64,000 nt of DNA from Acipenser ruthenus (lineage: Eukaryota > Chordata > Actinopteri > Acipenseriformes > Acipenseridae), in contig NC_081217.1 in the NCBI RefSeq assembly GCF_902713425.1, positions 13,164,589 to 13,228,588 of the forward strand, given 5' to 3'. Below the pieces are notes generated by a model, which was not told the DNA's origin, searched no databases, and saw only the letters and a program-made list of their open reading frames with translations. The position numbers and the translations under genes were made by a program. Positions within the stretch are counted from its first letter, which is position 1. Each line of letters starts with the position of its first letter. This document shows positions 20,008 through 32,993 of the stretch, in pieces.

Positions 20008-23000
20008 ATGGGCAAGTTTTGTTTGTATTTAACTAGTTTGGGATTCTTTCTGTTTGTCCTGGTTTTATGACGACTTCATTGAAACTAACGACCGCAATAT
20101 GTTCTGTCCGGAGTCCATTGGATAAAGCAGCTGTCTTAATTGACGTGCTGCTTTAAAAGCCAGCTGCTGGATGGTGACGGGAGTGTGCCCTTGACAGAGA
20201 CAGGTTGTGTTTGTGAATGCCAGGAAAAGACAGAGCGCCTTTTGTTTGTTAATTTTAGTTTAAGTTTTTTGTTTTTAGTGTTTATTCCAGTTTGATTGGA
20301 AAATGAAATGTTCTACCCACGAATGAGTTGATCCATGGAAGTCGTGATCCGTTAATGCTTGCTGTATGTGGTGAGAACAAAGTAGGTTTGTGTAACTGAG
20401 AAAGTATATGGTTAAATCGACTTTTGTAATATATTGGCTCTGTTTTTCTCTCGCGTTGGGCCACTGTTCATTGTTTATGGGCTAATTGATTTTATGATGT
20501 ATCTATTTTTAGAATTGAAACCGGTAATTCTATTTTAATTGTATTAATTGTGTTGGTGGATTTTAAAACATATGTCTTGTCTGGGGGGTTAATGGAGTGT
20601 GAGCTTTGTCTATAGGATTTATCTTAGTTATTCTTTATGGCACTGTCACTCTGTATATAGTCCATTTGTAAATTGTGAACCTTTTCATTTTCAACCATTT
20701 TGCTTTGCAGTGTTAATGTTTTTTTGTTTTTCTTTTTGCAAATTGTTGATTTATATATTGTGTTCATGGTGTTATATGGGATTTCTTTATTTTGATTGTT
20801 TTGATTTGTGAAATGGTTATTTTTATTGTTTACACTGAGATATTATTGGGGAAAGTGTGTAATTGAGTTGCTTGGGTTTACTTTTTATTTTTTTCCTATA
20901 TCGTATTGATGTGTTTAGTGAAGTGTCGTTTTAGAATTTGTTTTTGACATTGTATCCTCTCTTTCTCCATTCCTTCTGTTTTTTTAAATTGTATATTTCT
21001 TATTAAAGATATAATTGATTGAACTATCCTTGTTTGTACATTTGTCCTATCTGAGATTGGCTGTCCAATTAAAAGGAGCCTGGCCCTGGGTATTACAACT
21101 TGACACAGCCGGCAGGATTGGACTCTTTTTTTTTTTTTGTGCTGATCTCGTTTTAGGATAGGTGTAATATGTCTAATGAGGAAGCGGGGCTTATTATAGC
21201 TTCTGTGTCAATGATGATCCCGTTTTTGATGGGGGGGGGGGGGACAATTGTAGTGTGGGGGATGTGAGTTTAGTAGAATGGAAGTCTAGTCTTGAAGCTA
21301 TGTTCAGAATCTATGCATTACTGGAGACTAAGCAGTTGGATATTGTGCTCTCTAGTTTAGATGTGGAAGCAAAAAGGGAAATGCAGATTTTGCCAGATGA
21401 AAGCAAATGTATAGTAAAACAAGTATTTGAGAAATTAGAATTGTATGGCGATAAGACAACTACCTCGACCTTACGCTCCCTGTTTTTCAGCTGCAGACAG
21501 AAATCAACAGAAAATATTAGGGAATTCTCACTAAGTTTGCAAGAATTATTCTCCAGAATGAAGAAACGGGACTCCAGAGGGATTGGTGATGAAGACATTT
21601 TAATCCGGGACCAGTTCTTGAGTGGCTTGCAGGACATGATGTTGCGACAAGAACTACGAGCAAAGATCTTGTTAAATGATGGTTTGTCTTTTACGGATAT
21701 CCGTAGAGATGCAGTATTGCATGTTGAGGCATTTGAGGGAGAAGAATCTACCGTATTCCAGTGTCAGAGCTCAGTTCAGCAAAAGTCTCAGACTGTGGCT
21801 GAAGAAATGCAATTGTTGAGAAGAGAATTGCATGCTGAACTGCAGAGTGACATACAAGGTAAAATGAATGAACTGTCCCAGAGTTTGTTGGGAGAATTGC
21901 GTGCGGAGTTGCAGAGCTGGAGATTGACATCTATCCCTACAGAATCAAGAGCAGATGGAGTGAGGCCCTCTCATAATAGGGCGGAAAGTCAGTATTCCAC
22001 TAATCGTCGACAGTTTAATAGTTATGATCCCCAAGGAAGGTCAATCTGTAGACGTTGTCATCTGCCAGGACATATAGAACGCTATTGTGGGAGGCCAGTA
22101 AGTTCATCGATGGAGACTTTAAACTAGCCCGTCCCACCTTGTTGGACCGAACGGTGGGCCATTCTAGTCAAGGTCCAGAAATACCATTGATGGAGGGAGT
22201 GATTGGGGATAGTCCTATGGTGGAAGTTTTAATGGAAGGACCTTGTTTGCTGGACACAGGTTCTCAAGTTACCATGTTACGACTGAGCTTTTTTGAACAA
22301 CACTTTGGGAAGCATGGAAAATATCTGCAAGACCCTACCGCTTGGCTCTCTACATGCTGCTAATGGGTTAGCAATTCCCTATGAAGGTTGGGCTGTGATG
22401 GATATTGAGATTGGAAGTGCAAGAATTCCTCAACAAGGCATTTTGGAGGTACAAGATCACCGTTTGCCATCTACACCTGCATTGTTAGGTTTGAATATTA
22501 TTCAGGAGTATTGGGAGGAATTGTTCCAAAAGAAACAGACCAGTAAGCTTCAAGGACTGTTGTCTGAATGCTTCTGGAAGAAAAGCTTGGGGACAGGTCT
22601 TGAAGATATGTGCTAAGAAAATTGGACGAGTTGGTTTTGTCCGTACGACTAACCGTTTTCCCCTCAAGATTCCAGGATTTAACGACATGCTCATCCGAGG
22701 CAGAGCTAGAGCTGGTCCCGGAGGGCAGGATTACAGCTGTCTAGTGGAACCCTTGGTGAGCAGCAGTCTTTACTGGTAGGCTGCAGTTTGAATACTGTGG
22801 AGAATGGACGACTATTTGTGCGAGTTAGGAATACAGGCAGCGAACCAGTTCTGTTACACAGCCATCAGAAATTAGAGGAATTGTTTTTAATTCAATCTGA
22901 GGAGGTGACTGAAGAACATGATTGTTTTTATGGCGCAAATAGAACCAGGAATAGTAGTACGCCTACTACAGACTGAAAAGTTTGCGTTAGGAGAAAATGC

Positions 23001-23107
23001 TTGTAATCATGATGCTTTTGATCTTTCAGATGTAGAATTAAGTGAGGAGCAGCGGATCCAATTGAAGCAGCTCCTGGATAAATATCGAGGTATTTTTTCC
23101 GCCCATG
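20008..23107 (+). mobile_element. Gypsy-type LTR retrotransposon fossil, 5' part
   Basis: An LTR-like segment (about 20008-21099, about 1.1 kb, with a TTTAAAAG promoter box and an ATTAAA signal) is repeated at 62860-63976. It is followed by a gag region (about 21255-22127, with the zinc knuckle CRRCHLPGHIERYC) and a protease-like region (LLDTGSQVTML, about 22240). The element is cut off against a CR1 LINE at about 23107, and no RT, integrase or 3' LTR is present. It is broken, with a few breaks in what remains plus the truncation. The exact LTR ends are uncertain. Confidence 0.7.
21231..21243. repeat. G homopolymer
   Basis: About 13 G just before the gag region of the Gypsy fossil. Confidence 0.85.
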
Positions 23108-24077
23108 AAGATTGTACTGATTAGAGGAGAAACCTCGAAATGGAGTGAGGTAACCAGTGGTGTACCACAGGGATCAGTATTAGGTCCTCTGCTATTCCTA
23201 ATCTACATTAATGATTTAGATTCTGATATAGTAAGCAAACTCGTTAAATTTGCAGACACAAAAATAGGAGGAGTGGCAGACACTGTTGAAGCAGCAAAGG
23301 TCATTCAAAATGATCTAGACAGCATTCAAAATTGGGCAGACACATGGCAAATGAAATTTAATAGAGAAAAGTGTAAAGTGTTGCATGTGGGCAATAAAAA
23401 TGTGCATTATAAATATCATATGGGAGTGAAATTGAAGGGAACTATGAAAAAGACCTAGGAGTTTATGTTGACAATGTGGGGAAGCTATAAAAAAGGCTAA
23501 CAAGATGCTTGGATATATTGTGAGAAGTGTTGAATTTAAATAGAGGGAAGTAATGTTAAAACTCTACAATGCATTAGTAAGACCTCACCTAGAATATTGT
23601 GTTCAGTTCTGGTCACCGCGTTACAAAAAGGATATTGCTGCTCTAGAAAGAGTGCAAAGAAGAGCAACCAGAATTATCCCATGTTTAAAAGGCATGTCGT
23701 ATGCAGACAGGCTAAAAATTGAATCTATTCAGTCTTGAACAAAGAAGACTACGCGGCGATCTGATTCAAACATTCAAAATCCTAAAAGTATAGACAATGT
23801 CAACCCGGGGGACTTCTTTGACTTGAAAAAATAAACCAGGACCAGGGGTCATAAATGGAGATTAGATAAAGGGGCATTCAGAACAGAAAATAGGAGGCAC
23901 TTTTTTACACAGAGAATTGAGGGTCTGGAACCAACTCCCCAGTAATGTTGTTGAAGCTGACACCCTGGGATCCTTCAAGAAGCTGCTTGATGAGATTCTG
24001 GGATCAATAAGCTACTAACAACCAAACGAGCAAGATGGGCTGAATGGCCTCCTCTCATTTGTAAACTTTCTTATGTT
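23108..24077 (+). mobile_element. CR1-type LINE, 3' end
   Basis: The RT C-terminal half is seen: VTSGVPQGSVLGPLLFLIYI, LVKFADTKIGG (catalytic box altered from YADD), KFNREKCKVLHVGN, then [19 protein letters not shown] and [11 protein letters not shown], in several frames. The 3' end GGGCTGAATGGCCTCCTCTC then TTTCTTATGTT is the tail typical of these elements in non-teleost ray-finned fish. It is 5' truncated, as usual for LINEs, and decayed. It abuts the Gypsy fossil, apparently as the agent or a later partner of its truncation. Confidence 0.85.
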
Positions 24078-24215
24078 AAATCGATGGAGTTTCAACAAAG
24101 GCATTTGACTTCGGTTCATTTGTTAGCCTATACTGACATCTACAGCATTACAGCGGATGTCGTTTACTTCATTTGACAATAATATGCATAATTTCACCTA
24201 AAAATGTAAGAACAT
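24078..24215. other. short spacer upstream of tRNA-Ser
   Basis: Nothing recognised. It may be residual array spacer. Confidence 0.4.
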
Positions 24216-24296
24216 GTAGTCGTGGCCGAGTGGTTAAGGCGATGGACTTGAAATCCATTGGGGTTTCCCGCGCAGGTTCAAATCCTGCTGACTACG
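24216..24296 (+). tRNA. tRNA-Ser (TGA)
   Basis: GTAGTCGTGGCCGAGTGGTT opens a class II tRNA of 81 nt. The anticodon stem-loop reads GGACTTGAAATCC (anticodon TGA), a long variable arm follows (TTGGGGTTTCCCGC), then B box GGTTCAAATCC and acceptor strand GACTAC pairing with GTAGTC. A T-run at about 24304-24310 would terminate Pol III. One C is missing from the variable arm compared with the usual vertebrate gene. It appears functional. The LTR of the Gypsy element begins 36 nt after its end. Confidence 0.93.
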
Positions 24297-24332
24297 TTAG
24301 CTTTGTTTTTAATTGTATGTGTTCATTGCTAA

Positions 24333-24685
24333 TGTTGAGCCTTAGAAAATGCTAGGAATAAAAATATGAATGCTGAGCATTAGTTTGTAAGGAGCACTGT
24401 AGCTTTAAGACGTAGACGGTTTTGAATGTAGAGAGGTTGAAGGTCACAGCGTGAAAAACAAATGAAAAAAAGAAGTGTGCGCATGTGATAACAGTGAAAG
24501 GCTACATATGGAAAAAATAAGAAAATACAACTAAAAATGCCAGATCTGTGAGCAGAAAAAAAACTGAGTTGTATGTACAAAAGAAGTGATACGCCTTGCT
24601 TTGTTAAAAACTGATTCGGACCGTGGCTTAAAGTTGCAAAAAGAAGAAAGCGGACTGCTGCGTGTTTCTTTTTAAGGGTGCAACA
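24333..24685 (+). repeat. 5' LTR of the Gypsy element
   Basis: 353 bp, nearly the same as 31304-31663. It is preceded by CTAA. Confidence 0.88.
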
Positions 24686-27600
24686 GAAAAATTTGTGTTT
24701 CCACCCAGTTCTAAAAAAACAAAACAAAACGCGTTTTAAAACCAGCCTGATATACTATCAAAGGAGGAGACCACGAGAAGACGCCATTACAGAAAAAAAT
24801 CCATAAGGCTGACCTGAAGCAGAGACGGTGTTAAGCGCGATTTGTTTTGCATTTTTCAGTCCTTTCGGCATATTATAAAGCAAAGCAATAATGTCTGATG
24901 AACGGGATGCTCTCCTTACGGAGATAGAAGGAAAGCTATTGCCTTTAGGATTGGACGAGTTAAGAGAGAGATGCAAATTAGTTAAATATCACAGTAAAAG
25001 AAGACGAGGGTGCACCAGCAAAAACTCTGTTTTCTGAGAATTGATTATTGCATATTTGGAAGGGGATGATGTAATAAACCTAGAAGATGAGGGAATGTCA
25101 GTGCTTCTTGAACTTAACGATCAGCTTGATTGTCTGAGAAGGGAAAGTGGTGCTAATACAGAAACTTCTCCACCGCAGGCAGTAAACAATGTAGAGCCAG
25201 TGAATGTAGTAAACGATTCTACCGCATTGCAGCAACAAGTCCGACCTCTGCTGACAAAAGGTGGTATTGCATCTAAAAGCGTTGTTCCTATGGATGCAGT
25301 GCCTGTTAATGCTAAAGGACATGCAAATATTCATCCATTATACAGAAAAGATTTGAGAATTGTAGGGCAAATTGGAGAACCCAGCCAGAAAGACAAGTTG
25401 AGCTACAGTAGCTTAGAAAGACAGATTGAAAAAGCTCTGTAAAAAGGCTATGATGAAATGGAAGTTGTAGAAGCCGTCATTCAAGCAATTGTTCCAGAGT
25501 TAAAATTAAGGAGCTACTTAGAAAGCAGAACTGATTTGAGGTTATCCACTTTGAGGCAAATCTTGCGAACTCACTACATAGAGAAGGATGCAACAGAACT
25601 GTATCATTCACTGACCTGCGCTGTTCAAGAGCTGAAAGAGACACCAAATCAATTTCTTGTGCGTGTTATGGATTTGAGACAAAGTGCTTTTTGCTTCAGA
25701 AAAAGCCAAATGTGGACTGAGATACAATTGAGCTTGTTCAAAACCAGTTCCTGCAAACAGTGATGACAGGCTTGCATGATGACAACATCAGAGCAGATCT
25801 CAAACCATACTTGCAAGACTCAAACGTAGATGATGAGACCCTACTGGAGAAAATGAATATGGTGTACAGCATGGAGAAAGAGAGAAAACAGAAACTGACA
25901 AATATTGTAAAGCACCACGAGAAAACACTTGGATGAACAAACTTGATTCTGGAATCAAAGAAATCTGTGAAGCACTACACAACCTGACTAATCAAGTTGC
26001 ATCTCTCGCCCAGATTTCAAGAAAACAAGCTGTAAATGACACAGGCCAGCCATTGCAGAACCAGAGAGGGACGGTCCAACCAACTGGAGGAAGGTGCTGC
26101 TTTTGATGTGAACAAGTAAATCTTGAAGGCAGGTGTGAGCACTGTTACAAGTGTGGCAGCAGCGACCACTGGGCTGTAGGCTGCCGAAGTAAGAGGGAAG
26201 CAGTGACGACAGTGCAACAAGTTACTAGTGCTGAAGTGACAGTTGAAACAGATGAAGGTCTGTACTGTACCAATAGCTCTCTTTCAAGGAAGTAGAAGAA
26301 GACAGCAAAGCTGGTGAGGCAAATATGTTTAGTACAATGCTCATTAGGAGGAAATACTACATTGGTGTTTGTGGGTCGGTGGATCACAGGTATCAATAGT
26401 GGGGCTTGATTAGAAAAACAAATACTTACCAGAAACTGAAATGAGACCTGTTGATGAGTTGCTGGAAGGAGAAACCAAGCTAAAACTGACAGCTGCCAAT
26501 GGTACAACTGTTCCATATGAAGGCTGGATAGAAGTTGACTTCAGTCTACCCACCAGCAGATGATAGACTCCTAGTTCCATTCCTCGTAAGTACCAGCTCA
26601 CTGGAAAGGCAAATTCTGGGATTCAATGTAATTGAACAATTGGTGCTGAGCGGTCTATCAACAGACAAAGGAGCATCACTCACGCAGTGTGTGCAAAGCT
26701 TGAGCTCAGCTTTAGAAGTGGGGACTAAGAAAGCCAGAACTCTTCTCGGTTAGCTGAAGAAACAAGAGGGCACATCAAATTCCTTACTAGTGAGACTGGG
26801 CCGACAAGACATTGTTATTCCTAAATGTAAAATTGTAGATGTGAAATGTGGGAGATTGAACAAGGCCTTCCAATTGAACAATCAAATGGTGCTTGAACCC
26901 AATGAAGAAACTCCCTGGCCTCAAGGTTTACAAGTCAAAGAACAACTTATCCAACTCTCAACAGAAAACCACTTGTGTGTGGTAGTGACCATAGAAAATA
27001 CAACGGATGAGGACATCACTCTCCAAAATAGGATTGTGTTAGGTCAAAATAGGATAGTGTTAGGTCGATTACACGCTATTGCTTTAGCCTATCCAGTAGA
27101 AGTCACCCCACCTGTTCAAAAACAAATGCCACCCCAGTCAAAGCCAATCGCATTCACTCAAGCTGAAGAGGAGCACTGCAGTGAAGAGCCAAAAGAGCTG
27201 TGGGACCCGCCAGTAGACCTCAGTCATCTTTCAGCAGCACAACAGCAGACTGTCGGAGAAATGTTGAGTAAAGAGTGCAAGGCCTTTGCTAAAGATGATT
27301 GGGACACTGGATGCATTCCGGACCTGAACATGGAGATTACACTTAAAGACAACATCCCTGTAAAAAAAAAAAATACAACGCCATTCCGAGACCTCTGTAC
27401 CAGGAAGTTAAGAATTACATCTAAGGACCTGTTCAATCGAGGGTGGATTCAGAAGTCATGCTCCTCCTGTGTGAGAAAGAAGGATGGTGGACTTCGTCTA
27501 TGCGTAGACTACAGGCAGCTCAACCAGAAAACACTTCCTGATCGTCATCCAATTCCTAGAATCCAAGAAATTCTTAAACTTGGGTGGAAATTCATGGTTT

Positions 27601-30600
27601 ACTGTGCTTGATCAGGGCAAAGCATATCACCAGGGTTTCATCAAAGAGGAAAGCAGAGTGTGTACAGCTTTCATTACGCCATGGGGTCTGTATGAATGGG
27701 TCCGCATTCCATTTGGACTGACCAATGCACCGGTGGCTTTTCAACGTTGCATGGAAGAATGCCTTGGAGACCTGAGAGACAATGTGTGTGTATCATATTT
27801 AGATGACATCCTAGCTTTCAGCAGTGATTTTGAAAGCCACATAGAAAATGTTTGTAAAGTTCTAAGGAGACAACAGCAATGTGGAATAAAATTAAGACCT
27901 ACAAAATGTGACTTCTTCAAGAGAGGTTTGCTACGTGGGACATGTCGTTTCTGAACATGGATACAGCATGAACCCAAAAGATATTGCCGCAGTCCAAGCA
28001 CTGAAAACTGAAAAGCCTGCAACACTAAGAGAAGTAAGAAAACTGATTGGCTTCCTGAGCTATTATAGAGGGTACATACCAGATTTCTCCAGACTTGCCA
28101 AGCCGATCTATGAACTTTCAATTCCCAGAAGGGGAGGGGTAAGGAGGAAGAATTCAAAAGGGAGAACAGAGGGCAAGTGGTCATTCCAGCCACCACCATC
28201 CCAAACAGTAGAATGGACTGAGAGGCATCAGGACATACTAGAGAGGTTAGTGGAAGCCCTGACAAGTCCACCAGTGATGGCATACCCGGATTGTGAAAAA
28301 AACGTTTGTGAATGCATGTTGATGCTTCAGGAGGTCTGGGAGTAGTCCTGTATCAGAGGCAGGAGGGTGTACTGAGAGTTATTGCCTATGGATCCCGAAC
28401 CTTGACTCCTGCAGAAAAAAATTATAGACTTCACTCAGGAAAGCTGGAATTCCTAGCTTTAAAATGGGCCATCACAAAGCGTTTCCGTGACTACCTCTTA
28501 TATGCTCCTCACTTTACATTATATAGTGACAACAATCCGTTGACCTATATAATGAAGACAGCCAAGCTAAACGCTACAGGCCATCGGTGGGTGGCAGGAC
28601 TTGCAGATTATCGATTTTTACTTTGAAGTACCGTCCGGGATCTGCCAATAGAGATGCCGACTTCTTATCAAGGAGGCCCACAAAGATCGAAGATCTGATG
28701 ACTGAATGTACACTGGAGTGCCAGCCTGATACTCGAGCTGCAATAGAAGAAGCACTTGATGCTCAGGAAAGAGGTGGTATTGACTGGATCTCCATTGTGT
28801 CGTGTGATGTGGCCACTTTGGCAGAAACTGTATGGGAATGTGAGACTACAGCCCAACTACAGACGACTGAGGACATCAGAGATGCGCAGAAAGAGGACCC
28901 AGTTATCAGTAGAGTGGTAGCTCTAAAGCTGCAGAACAATGTCCTGAAAAATAAAGAAAGGCAAAAAGAACCTGCATCAGTAAGACATCTACTGAGAGAG
29001 TGGCCTCGCTTACAAGTGGACAAGAATGGAATACTTTGCCGCAAAACAGTAACAAAACTTCAAATGGTCATGCCAGAGAAGTATAAGATGGTAGTCTTCA
29101 AGCAACTTCATGAGGAGATGGGGCACTTGGGAGCTGACAGGATGCTTGCTTTAGCCAGAGATCGTTACTATTGGCCGAAAATGAGAGAAGAAATCGAGCA
29201 CTACATAACTAAATTGTGTAGATGTCTAAAACAAAAGAAACCAAATCGAACAACAAGAACTCCGCTACAAAGTATTGTAACCACTGCACCGTTCGAGATG
29301 ATCTCCATTGATTACCTGCACTTAGAAAGAAGCAAAGGTGGATATGAATATATTCTAGTCATTGTAGATCATTTTACAAAGTTTGCTCAGGCCTATGCAA
29401 CATCAAACAAGTCTGGAAAGACTGCAGCACAGAAAATATTCAATGATTTCATCCTGAGATTTGGATTCCCATCGAAGATCCATCACGACCAGGGAAGGGA
29501 GTTTGAAAATGAGCTCTTCAGGAAACTGCAAGAATACAGTGGGATACTTAACTCAAGGACAAGTCCCTACCATCCTCAAACGATCCCTGCAGAACATTTT
29601 TACCGGACATTACTGAGCATGTTGCGGACACTGGAAGAAGTCCAGAAGTCGAACTGGAAGGATTACCTCAAAGTGGTCCATGCCTATAATTCTGCTGTCC
29701 ATGAGGCAACTGGATTGTCCCCGTTCTTTCTGCTCTTTGGCCGAGAACCAAAGCTACCAATTGACCTGATTTTTCTGAGAGAACAAGAAATGGAAAAGCA
29801 GTCCCATGAAAGTTATGCAGAAAAGTGGAAAACAGCTATGCAGGAAGCCTATGAGATTGCGTCTAAAAACTTTAAAAAATCTGCAGCACGTGGAAACAAG
29901 TATTACAATTAGCGAGCTTGGAGTTCAGTTCTGGAACCAGGAGATCACGCGCTGGTAAGAAATTTGTCCGAGAGAGGAGGACCTGGGAAGTTACATGCTC
30001 ACTGGGAAGATAAGATACATGCAGTGAAAAAAAGAGGGACAGACAGCCCAGTGTATGAGGTTGAGCCATTAGAAGGAAGTGGGCGAATAAGAGTTCTGCA
30101 CAGAAACTTGCTAATGCCCTGTCCATATCTTGTAGATGGTCAAATCAGTACTAACGCACAGCCAAAACAACAACCCCACAGTCAAAAGATAAAAACACCC
30201 TGGTGCAGAGACCACACTGTTTCAGTGAATCAGGAAAATTCTGAAAGCTCTGATGAAGAACCATATGGTTTCTTTATAACAGCACCTAGAACTGTTACAA
30301 GAGAAGAAACCAACTTGAATCCAGAAGCAGAGGAATTTGAGCCTGGAATAGAGGAAAGTACTTCTTACCCAACTAGACCACAGATGGAGGAAAAACCTGA
30401 AAATGCCCAGCCTGAGGATGAGGAACAGGGTATAAGCAATCACCATCTGTCAGGAGAATCTGACGGTAATGAAGAGGAAGAAGTTGACCCCAGATGCAAC
30501 ACACAATCTGAGAGTGAGACACGAAAGCTGTATACTTATGATAGTTTAGGGGAACCTACCTATCGACCTGCTGACCAGAGAGTACATAGTGTGATGGAGG

Positions 30601-30740
30601 GACCTGCAATGCTTAGATGGAAACCTGTACTGACTGTCTGGGCTCCACCGAGATGCCACCGAAGTCTGGTCACTTCTGCATGGTAGGCCGAGGATGCTGA
30701 ACGAAGGACTCGGAGACCTGTTAAATGTTTCATGTTCTTG

Positions 30741-30765
30741 TAAAAAAAAAAAAAAAAAAAAAAAA
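30741..30765. repeat. poly-A tract
   Basis: About 25 A in the 3' untranslated part of the Gypsy element. Confidence 0.85.
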
Positions 30766-31303
30766 GTTAGTTAAATAACGAAAGTTGTGTGGACCATTAA
30801 GGTATTTTAAAGTACATGTTTATTTACAATGCCTGACTGACAGTGTAGTTTTGAAGTAAATGTCTAGTTACAGTCCCTAGTAACTACTGGGTTAGACTAC
30901 CAGAGTATAACTGAACACAAAGGTGACACCTGTTCTTTAGTGAGTTGAAGATAGAGTACCAGTACAGTTAACGGAATTTTGATTGGTACTGTACAAGTAT
31001 TTGTTATCTAAGTGAAAAGTGGCATGTACATGTTGAAAGCACAGAAAAAAGGGGAGTAAAGTGGTAGATGCCATGCCTGTCCCATCGTTTTGTTGGGTGG
31101 CCAACCAACATAACTGTAGGCCAATTTAAACTCCTGAAAAACAAGAAAAATAGGACAATTTTTACCGTTTCTTGTATTTATGCCTGAAGTATTGAGATGA
31201 AAGAAAACTTGCCACACACCACTTTAAGGTTAAATAGTTTATTATTGTTAATTTAAAAAAAAAAATCTTTTGACAACATTTTTATTTTCTTAGTAGGGGA
31301 GGG

Positions 31304-31663
31304 TGTTCAGCCGTAGAAAATGCTAGGAATAAAAATATGAATGTTGAGCATTAGTTTGTAAGGAGCACTGTACCTTTTAAGATGTAGACGGTTTTGAACG
31401 TAGAGAGGTTGAAGGTCACAGCGTGAAAAACGAACGAAAAAAAGAAGTGTGTGCATGTGATAACAGTGAATGGCTACATATGGGGAAAAAAATAAGAAAA
31501 TACAACTAAAAATGCCAGATCTGTGAGCAGAAGAAAAACTGAGTTGTATGTACAAAAGAAGTGATACGCCTTGCTTTGTTAAAAACTGTTTCGGACCGTG
31601 GCTTAAAGTTGCAAAAAGAAGAAGAAAGTGGACTGCTGCGTGTTTCTTTTTAAGGGTGCAACA
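31304..31663 (+). repeat. 3' LTR of the Gypsy element
   Basis: 360 bp matching the 5' LTR. It is followed by the target duplication CTAA. Confidence 0.88.
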
Positions 31664-31794
31664 CTAATACATGTTTAAATGTCAGGAATCTGAAACATTA
31701 CTGGTTGTACTTCATATCGCACCGGTTCATTTTGTCAAAGAATGTTCATTTTGGCACCATTCCAAATGCTGTGGTTTCTTTAAAGAAGAAAAGT
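31664..31794. other. spacer, nothing recognised
   Basis: Array sequence between the Gypsy element and the tRNA-Ile relic. Confidence 0.4.
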
Positions 31795-31850
31795 CAGGGC
31801 GTGTACGAGGATCAAACCCGCGACCTTGGCGTTATTAGCACCACCAACCA
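31795..31850 (-). pseudogene. tRNA-Ile(AAT) relic, truncated
   Basis: Minus strand keeps GGTGCTAATAACGCCAAGG, then CGCGGGTTTGATCC and part of the acceptor strand. The D arm and 5' acceptor strand are missing. Confidence 0.8.
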
Positions 31851-32129
31851 CACACATGAAGCTTGTTACTAAAACCCGAGAAAAGTCCTGCGGACATTAT
31901 GATTACCAAGATGTTATAAACTGAACAATAACACATTCAAAGTATTGGAAAGGCATAATTAGAGGCCTCATCTTTTGAGGCAGTTTAACACTGTGAAGAA
32001 AGTGGCGAGGTGCGGGCTTGCGGTGACTTTCTCTCATTTAAAAACCCATGATTTGAATACTAACAAGAAAAACAAGTAAAATTACCAAGCATTCGGTGGA
32101 CGTTTTAGAAATAAATTTACAAGAAGATT

Positions 32130-32210
32130 TGTCAGAGTGGGATTCGAACCCACACCTCCATGGAGACTGCGACCTGAATGCAGCGCCTTAGACCGCTTGG
32201 CCATCCTTAT
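32130..32210 (-). tRNA. tRNA-Leu (CAG), degraded copy
   Basis: Minus strand keeps GGATGGCCAAGCGGTCTAAG, the anticodon stem-loop GCATTCAGGTCGC (anticodon CAG) and T arm GTGGGTTCGAATCCCAC. The 5' end reads ATAAGG rather than GTCAGG, so acceptor pairing with CTGACA is poor, and the anticodon stem has one mismatch (GCATT/..CGC). It is probably a pseudogene. I keep it as a tRNA feature because both internal promoter boxes survive. Confidence 0.65.
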
Positions 32211-32309
32211 TTACCCCGACGACTTTGCACAACACTGCAGTACACTGCTGAACCTCCAATATCTGACGCTGCGGTAAATCACCTGGCGTGTGCGTGTACG
32301 TAATCTTTT

Positions 32310-32993
32310 TCTGTTTCTATTAAGGAGGGAGACCTGTTTCGTCGCATTCTATATGGGATCACAATGACACTCCTCTTACAGAAAGAAAATATACGGCAAA
32401 CAGAGCGATCGCTTCACGGTTAGAAACAAAATCAGAACAGTGTTAGCAAATGAACTTCATTAAAAAAAACCACAAAGGCATTATATAAATGTTACAGAAA
32501 TATTTCGTAGACAGAACATTTGTAACATCTTTTGAGTACATTTCTAAACAATCTGCTAATAACAGACATAATCTCAAAGCGCTATCATTTATTTTCAGCT
32601 CTTATGAAAGACAAGTATGCTTGCGCATTATATCATAGAAAACAGGATAATCCTAGCGCTTCATTTAATCCCTCGGGTTGTACCGTATGGAGATAGAAGA
32701 TCCATTTGGATTCAGATTGTAATAGTTTTTGATCGAGATTATCACCTCCTCGAGCTTGAAATATTTGTTGTATGCCGCGGTATTTAAGATCTGAAACGGA
32801 ATGTTTGGCTTCTACGAAATGTCTAGCTAGTGGTGAATGGATATCTTTTCTCCCAATTGAACTTTTATGCTCGCTCATTAATGCACAATCCTAACTGTCT
32901 AGTACTTTTACCAACATTCTGTAAATGGCAAGGACAAGAAATCAAATAAATGACATGAGTTGAAGCACAGATCATCACTTGTGAGATACTGTA
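32310..32993 (-). mobile_element. Penelope-like GIY-YIG fragment, unit C
   Basis: Minus strand 32878-32633 reads MSEHKSSIGRKDIHSPLARH, AKHSVSDLKYRGIQQ and GGDNLDQKLLQSESKW, then GLNE, the cleanest version of this endonuclease half. An insertion starting at 32994 separates it from the Cys-cluster part at 33755-33850. Confidence 0.75.

Larger units (their letters stand above)
24333..31663 (+). mobile_element. Gypsy LTR retrotransposon fossil, near full length
   Basis: It is bounded by similar LTRs (24333-24685 and 31304-31663, both TGTT..AACA) and a 4-bp target duplication CTAA. A purine tract (GTAGGGGAGGG) precedes the 3' LTR. Internal parts in order are gag (about 24890-26200), protease (about 26350-26750), RT (about 27000-27950), RNase H (about 28300-28620), integrase (about 28600-29920) and an integrase tail with HRNLLMPCPY followed by an acidic stretch to about 30690. 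The RT contains [11 protein letters not shown]. It is broken, with roughly ten breaks. The two LTRs have diverged by several percent, suggesting moderate age. There is no envelope. Confidence 0.9.

Noticed and set aside
23105-23458. RT frame after the Gypsy protease taken as the Gypsy pol
   Set aside because: The motifs (VPQGSVLGPLLF and [13 protein letters not shown] downstream) and the 3' tail are of a CR1 LINE, not of an LTR element.
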